A stretch of DNA of 36,894 nt from Thermoplasmatota archaeon (lineage in GTDB: Archaea; Thermoplasmatota; Thermoplasmata; Thermoplasmatales; GCA-001856825): assembly GCA_023381415.1 (NCBI GenBank), contig JAMCUN010000025.1, positions 1 through 36,894 of the forward strand. The letters run 5' to 3'. The stretch's first letter is position 1; each line of letters starts with the position of its first letter. Below, in pieces: positions 18,111 to 26,158 of this stretch. The notes beneath the pieces are model-generated. The model did not search any database. It was not told where the DNA came from and was given only the letters and a program-made list of their open reading frames with translations. Both the position numbers and the translations under genes were made by a program.

Positions 18111-18985
18111 CTATTTTCCAATTATTTTCTCAATATTTTTGATAGCGGTAGCTATTATGATATTCAGTGCGAAAAGATTGTAAGCGAAGCATGAGAACAT
18201 GAACTTGACTCTCACCCTTCTGGATAGGGTTAACAACATATGAGAAAAGTTGAACACCCTTTTGATGATGGCAAATGGGTATTCCACAAGGGTTCTCTTC
18301 CTCGATATCCTCCTGTTCCTGAGGATGCTCTTCATGCTGAGATTGAATTTGCCTATACTCTTCACCATGGTTGCATCATACCCGTTCGGTTTAGTTCCAG
18401 AATATCCTTTATCCCTGTATACTGGTATTCCCTTCTTTGATAGATCTATTTTCAAGTCATGAACGCTTGCTGTTGTAACTGCATAGGACCCTATCAGTGG
18501 GATAGGGTTGAGATCGGCGAGAATATGTCCCTTGTACCCGAAGTATGTCTTGCTGTTTTTCTTAGAGAAAGTTCCATCCTTGGACTGTCTTGTGTGTCCT
18601 AGCTCTCTTGCTTCATCATGCTTCTCATGGCCGGGATCAGATGTGATGAACGTGGCATCCTGTGCAGTGCCCTTCCCATCCTTGACAGCCTCTCACGGAA
18701 GAACCGTATTGTCTTTGGGTCAGGCAACATATCAGGGTAGTCAAGGAAGTTCATGAATGAGATTAGGTCATGAATCTCCTTCTCTGCCTGCTGGTCTGAA
18801 AGGTTGTATAGGGACTGGAGGAAGAGTATCTTGACCATGGTGATTATTGGGATGTTGGGTTTCCATCCTTCATCTGTGTCGTTGTGGTATAAGTCATATA
18901 ATGGATCATTTATGACGTACTGCCTGTACTTCTCCTTTATCGATTCATCAAGTAAGTTGTCTATGATGAATCATGGCCATAGCAT
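18111..18985 (-). pseudogene. IS5-family transposase, broken
   Basis: Read from 18985 downward. The N terminus MLWP is followed at once by TGA (codon 5), then IIDNLLDESIKEKYRQYV continues. NLSDQQAEKEIHDLISFMNF and PDPKTIRFFRERLS are classic for the IS5 group. Near 18680 the frame shifts within a G/A-rich run. The correct continuation (DATFITSDPG, then FGYKGH, then a further Asp in SVHDLKID) is found in another frame, ending with RTLVEYPFAIIKRVF, which holds the catalytic Glu. One nonsense and one frameshift therefore account for the loss. The terminal repeats could not be identified, so the element limits are not given. Confidence 0.83.
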
Positions 18986-19050
18986 GGATAAGGATTTCTG
19001 TTATCAGACCTAATCAAATAAGTATGTTTTTCGAAATCCTCTCGTGTTAG

Positions 19051-19106
19051 AATAAATGTTTAAATAGTACGGTCAAAATGTAATTTTAGACAATCATAGA
19101 ATTGTC
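19051..19106 (+). promoter_or_regulatory. Promoter and operator-like dyad for the transporter-DapA operon
   Basis: The AT-rich box AATAAATGTTTAAATAG (about 19051-19067) predicts a start near 19088. It is followed by GACAAT-CATAGA-ATTGTC (19089-19106), a perfect six-base inverted repeat placed directly at and after the predicted start. That is a typical repressor position in archaea. The ATG is at 19122. Confidence 0.5.
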
Positions 19107-19121
19107 GCAAAGAGTGATAAT

Positions 19122-20555
19122 ATGGCTAGCGAAAGCATGGGTTTAAGAAGCATCAGTGGTGCACAGCGGAAAAAAATATTCTATGGTAGTGCGATGGGCA
19201 ATCTGCTTGACTGGTACGACTATTCTGTCTACGGGTCATTGGGTGTTGTCATTTCGAAAGAGTTTTTTCCCGCGAGTAACATTCTTGCAGCACTGTTGGC
19301 TACGTTTTTAGTATTCGCTCTCGGCTACTTTTTTAGGCCGGTAGGTGGGTTATTCTTTGGCTATTTTGGGGACAAACTGAGCCGAAGAACAACATACATA
19401 GTTGTAATCATAGGTATGGGTATAGCAACTGGTTTAGTGGGAGTTTTACCTACAACACTTGCAGTTGGATCGATAGCAGTGATATTGCTAGTCATCATGA
19501 GGGCGGTCCAAGGATTCATGGTGGGAGGAGCCCCCGGGGCCGGAACAAGCCTTGTTGCAGAGTCGTTCCCGAACGAAAAGAGAGGCCTATTTACATCACT
19601 GTTTTCAGCCGTATATCCCGCAGGAATTTTACTGACGGACGCAGTTATCCTTCCTCTAGCTTATTTTGCTGGAAACAACGGCCTTCTAGAGTGGGGCTGG
19701 AGAATACCATTCCTCCTTGGATTCCCAATAATGCTGATCGCGTTATACTTCGTGTACAGGATTGAAGAACCTCCACTATACAAGGCAATATCCGAACAGA
19801 GAAGAAAGTCTAAGAACCCAATTAAGGAAGCGTTTGCAAAGAATCCGCTGCAGATGACTATCATCGGAATTCTCGGAATTACCGGTTCCTCTGCAACAAT
19901 GGGGTATGTAGGTGCTGTGTATGTATTGGTGTACATGCAGAGCGTACTGCACATCTCTTACTACACGTCCTACCTGATATTCCTCCCAGCAATTACGAGT
20001 GTGGTAATCTTGGATGCCGTATGGGGATGGCTTTCGGACAAGATAGGAAGACTACCCCTCTTTGTGATAGGACTTGGACTCGGCGCTTCTATTGAAATAC
20101 CGCTCTTTTACATATGGGGCTTTTCCGCTCATCCGCTGGTCCTGCCTTTGATGATCTTGATAGCACTAGTTATCGAACTTCCTTATTCACTTACTCAGGG
20201 ACTACAGGCTCTGATTCAGTCAGAACTGTTTCCCACGAGAGTCAGGTTCACAGGAGTCGCATTCACGTGGGATATGGGGTTAGGGATATTCGGAGGTTTG
20301 CAGACTTATGCTGCCACGTACCTGCTCAGTACACTTGGCGGCGTAACCTACACCTCGACCGGAGCTATAGCTACAGTAAAATATCCCTGGATAGGGTTGC
20401 TCTACACGACTGCAGGCTGTTCTATGGGACTGGTAGTCCTTGCCGCGTTCCGAAAGTGGCTACCCAAGAAAGGAATGAGAATAGAGTCGATGGACGAACT
20501 GCCGCCAGTAATGAATAGTCAGGCTTCTGCGGCAAAGGGAGATGGAGGTACGTGA
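19122..20555 (+). CDS. MFS transporter, metabolite:H+ symporter (MHS) family
   Basis: Twelve-helix proton-coupled importer of about 477 residues. The N-terminal GNLLDWYDYSVYGSL motif is the MHS hallmark (compare ProP, KgtP, CitA, ShiA). It is followed by ALGYFFRPVGGLFFGYFGDK with the loop 2-3 D-x-x-G-R/K motif, and MRAVQGFMVGGAPGAG in helix 4. The second half repeats the fold with LSDKIGRLPLF. Family substrates are mostly carboxylates and zwitterions. The last bases overlap the start of a DapA-family gene by 4 (GTGA), so transport and the lyase are co-expressed. This makes the transporter the likely entry point of the island's pathway (inference). The transported compound is unknown. Confidence 0.93.
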   Translation: MASESMGLRSISGAQRKKIFYGSAMGNLLDWYDYSVYGSLGVVISKEFFPASNILAALLATFLVFALGYFFRPVGGLFFGYFGDKLSRRTTYIVVIIGMGIATGLVGVLPTTLAVGSIAVILLVIMRAVQGFMVGGAPGAGTSLVAESFPNEKRGLFTSLFSAVYPAGILLTDAVILPLAYFAGNNGLLEWGWRIPFLLGFPIMLIALYFVYRIEEPPLYKAISEQRRKSKNPIKEAFAKNPLQMTIIGILGITGSSATMGYVGAVYVLVYMQSVLHISYYTSYLIFLPAITSVVILDAVWGWLSDKIGRLPLFVIGLGLGASIEIPLFYIWGFSAHPLVLPLMILIALVIELPYSLTQGLQALIQSELFPTRVRFTGVAFTWDMGLGIFGGLQTYAATYLLSTLGGVTYTSTGAIATVKYPWIGLLYTTAGCSMGLVVLAAFRKWLPKKGMRIESMDELPPVMNSQASAAKGDGGT

Positions 20556-21544
20556 CAAAGCCGATGCATCTAAAGGGGTACATAGCTGGGCCTCTTGTTC
20601 CCTTCACAGATACTCTGAAAATAAATGAAAAGGAGTACGAAACTCAAATAGAAGGTATGCTAAAGTCAGAGGGCCTCTGTGGAGTCTACGTCAATGCTCT
20701 GGTAGGGGAGGTCTACGCTTTAGAGCCCGAGGAACGGCAAAGGCTGATTTCACTTGCTAGACAGGTAACTCCAAATCGAATACCTATAATTGCTGGGATA
20801 GCAGGTACGAGGATGTCAGAAATCATACAGAGGTCAAATGAGGCAGTTTTGGCGGGAGCGGATATCCTTATGGTCAACCCCCCCTTCGAGGCCAGAACTT
20901 ACAGGAGACTAGCTACAAAGGAAGACCCTCCGTATAGATTCTTCAAGGAATTTACGGAAACGGTAAACATGCCGACAATGGTATTCAAGTATCCAAGAGA
21001 ATATGGTCTCTCCTATACCAATGAAACACTCGTAAGGATTGCAGACGACTTCGACCAGGTCATTGGGGTGAAGGCTGGAAATTATACTTCGTCCGATTAC
21101 TACAGAATGTGGAATGCACTAAAAGGAAAGATTTCGGTCTTTGCTACGGGAGGCGACACCGTGGACCTTCTCGGAATGATGATGATTGGAGCAGATGGCG
21201 CAGAAGCGGGAATAATGTGCATAGGGGAGGACCAGTGGACAAGGTTCATAACACTGTGCCTTGAAGGGAAATACACAGAAGCGAGAAATCTCTTTATGGA
21301 GAGACTTGCACCGATTGCCGACTACATCTACGGCCTTGCCTATCTCAATCCGATCGCCCCTTTTTCGAGCGGAGGGCGGGTTGGGTCTACAACTGCAATG
21401 ATCAAGGACGCACTGGTTGCCATGGGAGTATTTTCAAACAGCAAAGTGAGACCACCAGACTTGGAGACAACTAATGAAGAGAGGAAAGGAATAGTGGATC
21501 TGGTCAACAGACTCGGCTTACAGGCAGAAGTTAAAACAGTTTGA
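20552..21544 (+). CDS. DapA/N-acetylneuraminate-lyase-family protein, paralog 2
   Basis: Second Schiff-base TIM-barrel paralog, about 330 residues. The lysine is K174 in IGVKAGNY. Where the catalytic Tyr is expected (V-Y-x-Y-P), the sequence has F145 in VFKYPREYG. The neighbouring Tyr147 might substitute, but the change would normally cripple a pyruvate aldolase. The substrate loop reads ALVGE (residues 49-53), with neither Thr. Otherwise it is very close to paralog 1 over the whole length, including EPEERQRLI, PPFEARTYRRL and TVDLLGMMMIGADGA. It starts with GTG overlapping the transporter stop codon and has GGAGATGGAGG upstream for translation. It is the only paralog physically coupled to an uptake gene. 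Confidence 0.87.
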   Translation: MTKPMHLKGYIAGPLVPFTDTLKINEKEYETQIEGMLKSEGLCGVYVNALVGEVYALEPEERQRLISLARQVTPNRIPIIAGIAGTRMSEIIQRSNEAVLAGADILMVNPPFEARTYRRLATKEDPPYRFFKEFTETVNMPTMVFKYPREYGLSYTNETLVRIADDFDQVIGVKAGNYTSSDYYRMWNALKGKISVFATGGDTVDLLGMMMIGADGAEAGIMCIGEDQWTRFITLCLEGKYTEARNLFMERLAPIADYIYGLAYLNPIAPFSSGGRVGSTTAMIKDALVAMGVFSNSKVRPPDLETTNEERKGIVDLVNRLGLQAEVKTV

Positions 21545-21552
21545 ACTGATCT

Positions 21553-21579
21553 AAATTCTTTCTTATTTTTATTTATTTA
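21553..21579 (+). terminator. T-rich terminator after DapA paralog 2
   Basis: The stretch 21553-21579 is almost all T with a few A and C (TTCTTTCTTATTTTTATTTA). It begins eight bases after the stop codon. Archaeal RNA polymerase stops on such runs without needing a hairpin. No gene follows on this strand for more than 1 kb. Confidence 0.6.
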
Positions 21580-21810
21580 GACATTCTGCATTAATCATTT
21601 TAGAAGAAGAAATCAAACCCTTCACACTCTCCTTCAATATCTATCTCTAAGTTTACGGGTTGAGCTCTCGTATAGTTGCACTTTTTATAGGGGCAATGGT
21701 CTTATGTCCTGAACCTTGAAACGACTAAGAAGATAGAAGTTGCATTAATTATAGTTATGCTGGCTGCCAATGAATCAATTTCACGAGCTCAGTAGTTGCG
21801 AAGGAGAGTG

Positions 21811-22764
21811 TCACACTCTGCCTTTCACATTTGGGGAGATGAGTCCGATTCTATGAAGCACCTCCGAAATCTCGGCTTTTCTCTTTTCATCAGGCGGCAA
21901 AGATGGGAATCTCACGTACGGCGACGAAATTTCTCCGAGCTGATATAGCGCCTCCTTGGTAGCGGCAAATGGGCTGATGAATGATGTAGGGTTCTGGTTC
22001 TCAAATATTACCTTAGCGAGAGGGACGCAGAAATTATTGAAGACTTCGCTCGCTTCTTTAACTCTTCCAGCAAGGGCATCACTGACCATTTTCGACCATA
22101 TTTCTGGCCCCAAGACACTTATTCCTATAAGAGACCCATGGGCTCCACGTAAGAGCATACCTAACAACTCAGGAGAGTCGTTTGCTGCTAGAACAGAGAT
22201 GCTATCTTTTAGCTCTTCCCATACACCTGAATATCTTGTGACGTTTCCCGCACCGGCTTTCACTGCGACAACGTTAGGAATGTCCGTAAGACTTTTGAGT
22301 ACAGAATCTGGATACGTGCATCCCTCTTTATCGGGGTAGAGGAAGATGACCATCGGTGTCCCAATCTCGTCGTTAAGTCTCTTGAACAGTGCATGTACCA
22401 GTTGAGAGTTTTGAGCGAGTTTTCTGTACGGTCTCGCATCAAAGAGAGGGAGTACCAGTAGGGCGTCCGCTCCGCTTTTGGTCGCATCTTTGCCTTCCTG
22501 AATTAGATCATCAACAGTTCTTCCGTCGATGCCTGCGATGAGCTTCTTTCCTGGGGGGAGGGCCTTCTTCGCAACGCTTACCACGTGAGTCCGTTCCTTG
22601 GAGCTCAGAGATAGAATCTCTCCAGCGTGGCCATTGACCGCCACCCCGTAGATACCCTTCACGTCAGCGGATTTAAAAACGTGTCTTTCTAGGTCTCTAT
22701 CATGTATCGACCCTTTCTCATCAAATGGTGTTACCGTAGCTGGTATCAAGCCATTAATTTTCAT
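21811..22764 (-). CDS. DapA/N-acetylneuraminate-lyase-family protein, paralog 3
   Basis: The most divergent of the four paralogs, on the opposite strand, 317 residues. The lysine is K169 in VVAVKAGAG. The expected Tyr is F141 in VIFLYPDKEG. The substrate loop reads GHAGE (45-49), with His and Ala where Thr-Thr would be. The other three paralogs share the arrangement LVG/FVG, so this one may use a different substrate or form another subgroup. It retains LPLFDARPYRKL and NDSPELLGMLLRGAHG. The ATG at 22764 lies about 26 bases from a TATA-like box, so it should be leaderless. It diverges from the FAH-family pseudogene. Confidence 0.85.
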   Translation of the reverse strand: MKINGLIPATVTPFDEKGSIHDRDLERHVFKSADVKGIYGVAVNGHAGEILSLSSKERTHVVSVAKKALPPGKKLIAGIDGRTVDDLIQEGKDATKSGADALLVLPLFDARPYRKLAQNSQLVHALFKRLNDEIGTPMVIFLYPDKEGCTYPDSVLKSLTDIPNVVAVKAGAGNVTRYSGVWEELKDSISVLAANDSPELLGMLLRGAHGSLIGISVLGPEIWSKMVSDALAGRVKEASEVFNNFCVPLAKVIFENQNPTSFISPFAATKEALYQLGEISSPYVRFPSLPPDEKRKAEISEVLHRIGLISPNVKGRV

Positions 22765-22780
22765 GGTAAATAGTAGTCCT

Positions 22781-22796
22781 TAAAGCTATATCTATG
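22781..22796 (-). promoter_or_regulatory. TATA box for DapA paralog 3
   Basis: On the minus strand the stretch reads ATAGATATAGCTTTAA. Its centre is about 26 bases before the ATG at 22764, which predicts a leaderless transcript. Confidence 0.5.
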
Positions 22797-22897
22797 TTAT
22801 CCTCTCACTTACTTCTTCAGCTAGGGGAAAAATTCATACGAATCAGTTCCCGTGCGCAAATATTAAGATTGCAAGATACAGACCTTTAAATAGAGAA

Positions 22898-23824
22898 ATG
22901 GAAGGAGAAGGCATTGTAACGAACAGCTCAATAAGAGATTTTACACTTGGATACGCAAGTCTTATCACAAACAAAGGGAATTCTCACTCTTATGAAGAGG
23001 CGAACATACTTACCTCTCCGTCCTTGCATCGATTGATTTAATCGGGATCAAACGCCTGGGAAGTAACAAGAGCTACTGATGACTTCATTGAAAAATTCAA
23101 TGGAGAAGCGAAGGGACCTTGAGGAGAGACGTTGACCTACGAACTGTCGACCTTAAAGATACTGGCTCCGCCTCCAAGCTGTTCGAAAAAGATAATTTAG
23201 TTGGCTAAGAACTTTATGGAACATGCGCTTGGAGCCAACGGGAGTGGGCTCCCCAATAGACCAGCTGCGTTCCTGAAACTGCCAACGTCCGTAATAGCTT
23301 CAGAGGACTCAATCATATATCCATCTATAACCAACCAACTTGAGTACGAAATCGAGATTGCCGCTATAATATCCGATTAAGTAAAAGACATAAAGAGGAG
23401 TAAAGCTCTGGGGCATATCTTCGGCTACACAGTCGTTAATGACATCAGTGCGAGAGATCAGTGGGACCATGCTGACTTTAGCTTCTTTTTTGGGAAAAAC
23501 TTTGATTTCTCTCCCCCAAAGGGCCCTTGGATAATTTCTCCTGACGAAATCGTGGATCCCCACAATCTGAGCATGACAAGCAAAGTGAACGGAGAGATTA
23601 GACAATTGGGGAACAGTTCTTATATGACAAGAAAATTTGACGAGGTTTTGGAGTATTTTTCCCGAGATAACACTCTCTATCCTTGGGATTTTTTCACTTC
23701 CGGGACTCTTTCTGGAACCTGCCTAGAAAAGAAAGACGGTAGTTGGTACCTGAAACCGGGTGATACCCTCGAACTTGAGGTAAATAAGATTGGGGTCCTC
23801 CGGAACAGAGTGGTCAAGAAGTAA
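22898..23824 (+). pseudogene. Fumarylacetoacetate hydrolase (FAH)-family protein, decayed
   Basis: A once-complete gene for a metal-dependent hydrolase, decarboxylase or isomerase of beta-diketo or 2-oxo acids. Readable segments in shifting frames include KILAPPPSC, FLKLPTSVIASEDS, LEYEIEIAAIISD (metal-binding E-x-E kept), GHIFGYTVVNDISARD, PPKGPWIISPDEIVDP, KVNGEIRQLGNSSYM, TSGTLSGTC and LKPGDTLELEVNKIGVL. Stops occur after AAIISD and in the N-terminal third, where similarity is weak. The last 90 codons (from 23552) are still open. The family's role in ring-cleavage and organic-acid pathways fits the island, and its loss suggests the pathway has been cut back or rerouted here. Confidence 0.85.
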
Positions 23825-23971
23825 CCGCTATATTAGTTATGGCGCGTCAAATTCAAAACCCATTCTGCAAGGATTAAAATGCATCGGTGAATAAGTGGAT
23901 ACTAATAGATACTCTCAGACTATTTCAGTGATTTTATGTTAAAGAATTTTAGGATTGAGAAATTTTAGAAA

Positions 23972-23990
23972 AGATTCATATACTATTTTT
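23972..23990 (+). promoter_or_regulatory. TATA box for DapA paralog 4
   Basis: AGATTCATATACTATTTTT has its centre about 25 bases before the ATG at 24005, so the message would be leaderless. Confidence 0.5.
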
Positions 23991-24004
23991 CGAAATTATC
24001 TATT

Positions 24005-24970
24005 ATGAATCAACCTCACGTGACAGGACTGATAGCTGGTCCACTAGTACCATTTGACAATAATATGAAGATAGACGAGGAGGCATACAGGAAACAAATC
24101 TCACGTCAGAATGGCATAAATGGTCTCGGCGGGATTTATGTCAATGGTTTCGTTGGAGAGATTTACTCTCTTACACCCGAGGAGAGACAACTTGTGATCA
24201 GGATGGCCAGAGAAGAAGCTTCAGAAAATGTTCCAATCATATCGGGCATTGTAGGGTTTACACCAGACGACATCGTAAAGAGTGCAAGAGAAGCCCAGGA
24301 AGCGGGTGCAGACATGGTCATGGTCTTCCCGCCATACGACAATAGATTCTATAGAAGACTAGCTGAAAGATCCGACCCTCCGTTTGAGTTCTTCAAGGAA
24401 CTCTCAGGAAGGATAGATCTCCCAATGTGGGTGTTCAAATTCCCGAAGGAATCTGGCGTCAGCTACTCAAATGAAACGATGGTAAAAATTGCTGATGAAA
24501 TCAGTTCAGTGGTTGGCACTAAGGCATCTGCGATTAGCTGCTCAGAATACTATGAACTTTATAAAGCGCTCAACGGCAAAATATCGGTGTTCGCAACCGG
24601 ACATGACACCCCAGATCTACTCGGGATGATGCTGCTTGGCTCAGATGGTGGAATGGCTGGGATCATGAACATCGGAGAAGAGAGATGGGCAGAATTCATC
24701 TCTGCGTGCATGGACCGTGAGTGGGGCAAAGCGAGAGATCTTTTCGTAGACAAACTTGTACCCATTTCTGAATACATATATGGCTCAAAACAGAAGACAA
24801 GAATCGGCTCTACAACATCTCAGATCAAGGAGTGTCTGGTACAGATGGGCCTTTTCCCGACCTCCTTCGTCCATCCTCCGGACACAGGTGTCACAGAAGA
24901 AGAAAAGCGTGGAATAACAAAACTGCTTGAATCGATTAATCTAATTCCTGAAATGAATGTACGCAGGTGA
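24005..24970 (+). CDS. DapA/N-acetylneuraminate-lyase-family protein, paralog 4
   Basis: Fourth paralog, 321 residues, clearly nearer to paralogs 1 and 2 than to 3. The lysine is K173 in VVGTKASAI. The expected Tyr is F144 in VFKFPKESG, and here the neighbouring Tyr seen in paralogs 1 and 2 is also Phe, so the catalytic Tyr is truly absent from this motif. The substrate loop reads GFVGE (48-52). The C-terminal region is shorter by about ten residues in the loop after IYGS. There is no gene directly behind it on the same strand. The Bat-type regulator converges from the other side with 35 bases between stop codons. Confidence 0.86.
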   Translation: MNQPHVTGLIAGPLVPFDNNMKIDEEAYRKQISRQNGINGLGGIYVNGFVGEIYSLTPEERQLVIRMAREEASENVPIISGIVGFTPDDIVKSAREAQEAGADMVMVFPPYDNRFYRRLAERSDPPFEFFKELSGRIDLPMWVFKFPKESGVSYSNETMVKIADEISSVVGTKASAISCSEYYELYKALNGKISVFATGHDTPDLLGMMLLGSDGGMAGIMNIGEERWAEFISACMDREWGKARDLFVDKLVPISEYIYGSKQKTRIGSTTSQIKECLVQMGLFPTSFVHPPDTGVTEEEKRGITKLLESINLIPEMNVRR

Positions 24971-25005
24971 TGCTGGGTCAGAACTGTTCCGTACACTAAA
25001 CCGAC

Positions 25006-25566
25006 TTAGAAACTCTTTTCTTCTATCAATTTTCTTTCTGCATTCCGGAGGTGATAGGCAGCAGTTGGCTTTGAGATCCCAATCTTCTTTGAAATTTTTG
25101 TTAATCCGTTTAGTCTCGGCCAGTCAAAATATCCTAGGTCGCAGAATTCCTTTATAAGATTGCTTTCGCTCTCTGTGAGCTTTAGTTGTTTAAGGTTTCC
25201 AGTTCCTAAGTAGCTTATTATGTTTCCAAAGGAACTCTTGTATATGTCTACGCTCTTTATTTCATTGTTGATACTAATATCCTCAAGAGCCATATTTATG
25301 TCGTTTTTGCTGTCAGAAATGAATGAGTAAACCTCCTTAGACCCTCTCACAACTGATGGGAAGATGAGAGTGTTTCCTGCACTCTTGATCGAATCGACAA
25401 TACCGTGTCCTCTCTTTGTTCCGTGAAAGAAAATTCCTTTCTTGTCTTTCTCCAGTTTGAACTTTATAAAATCCTTCTTGAATTCTTCTCTAATGTTATC
25501 CACATTCTTGGAACCTATCAGTCCGTACACGCCGTTCTTCCTGTCAGTTCCCGGAAAAACACTCAA
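25006..25566 (-). CDS. Bat-type (HTH_10) transcriptional regulator
   Basis: The C-terminal 55 residues are an HTH_10 (bacterio-opsin activator-like) DNA-binding domain: LTESESNLIKEFCDLGYFDW, then PRLNGLTKISKKIGISKP and HLRNAERKLI. The N-terminal ~130 residues are probably a ligand-sensing or dimerisation domain with no motif I can name. The start is unsettled. TTG at 25566 is the only standard start codon in frame, but the frame stays open upstream to a stop near 25664 and reads plausibly there (YICNIFVEGD, EVSLRENKPIILL). A TATA box at 25661-25673 predicts transcription from about 25641. A non-standard start such as ATT or a small lesion is possible. As the only regulator seen in the island, it is the candidate controller of the catabolic genes (inference). 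Confidence 0.78.
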   Translation of the reverse strand: MSVFPGTDRKNGVYGLIGSKNVDNIREEFKKDFIKFKLEKDKKGIFFHGTKRGHGIVDSIKSAGNTLIFPSVVRGSKEVYSFISDSKNDINMALEDISINNEIKSVDIYKSSFGNIISYLGTGNLKQLKLTESESNLIKEFCDLGYFDWPRLNGLTKISKKIGISKPTAAYHLRNAERKLIEEKSF

Positions 25567-25660
25567 AAGTATAATGGGCTTATTTTCCCTCAGCGAAACT
25601 TCAGGAAGACTGCAATCACCTTCGACAAAGATGTTACAGATATACGTTAAAATTTCACCT

Positions 25661-25673
25661 GCTTATTTATAAT
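25661..25673 (-). promoter_or_regulatory. TATA box for the Bat-type regulator
   Basis: On the minus strand the stretch reads ATTATAAATAAGC, a near-ideal archaeal box. It predicts a start near 25641, about 75 bases ahead of the only standard in-frame start codon. Confidence 0.5.
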
Positions 25674-25708
25674 GAAGCACAGGTATTTATAGTTATTGAC
25701 ATGTTTGT

Positions 25709-26100
25709 TTATCCTTTATTGAACAATCGAGTCTCGGGAGGGAGGAATATCAGATCAATGCCCAATTCAATGGTCTTCTCAGCTACTTTCAATGCATGAT
25801 GCGACTTGAAGTTGTCGAGTACTATCATTATCCTTCCGACAGGGTTGTACAGCCTTATCCTCTCAAGGAACGATATAACGTCCTCCTTCCTTGATTGTTC
25901 TGGGAAATCTATGACGCTGTTCCCCTTTACGACATAAAATCCGAATGTGTTTGACTTGTATTTCTTTGTGTCCTTTGTTATGGTGGGTTTTGAGAATGAC
26001 CACATTCTAACTGTGTTGGCGGTTGTTTGTGGAGAACTCAGGTCGATGAAACCTATAACTAGGTCGTTCAATATGTCAGGAGTCAGTTTTTTTCTATAGT
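25709..26100 (-). pseudogene. IS630-type transposase, catalytic half, truncated
   Basis: From the junction the reading is YRKKLTPDILNDLVIGFIDL, then SSPQTTANTVRMWSF, with the first catalytic Asp in GFIDLSS. FYVVKGNSVIDF and RIMIVLDNFKSHHALK follow, with the second Asp in VLDN. The sequence ends LIFLPP plus a foreign tail, so the third acidic residue (in the normal NPIE) is missing. The enzyme cannot be active. Confidence 0.82.
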
Positions 26101-26116
26101 TGAATAACCAGCATAC
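26101..26116 (+). repeat. Left terminal inverted repeat of the nested element
   Basis: TGAATAACCAGCATAC is identical to the complement of 27820-27835. Beyond it the two ends diverge. Confidence 0.85.
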
Positions 26117-26158
26117 AAATCAGTCGTATTCAGTCACATATTGTATTTTTAAATATTT

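Noticed and set aside
20114-20607. Alternative-frame and antisense frames inside and at the end of the transporter gene
   Set aside because: They overlap a convincing MHS transporter and have no family features.
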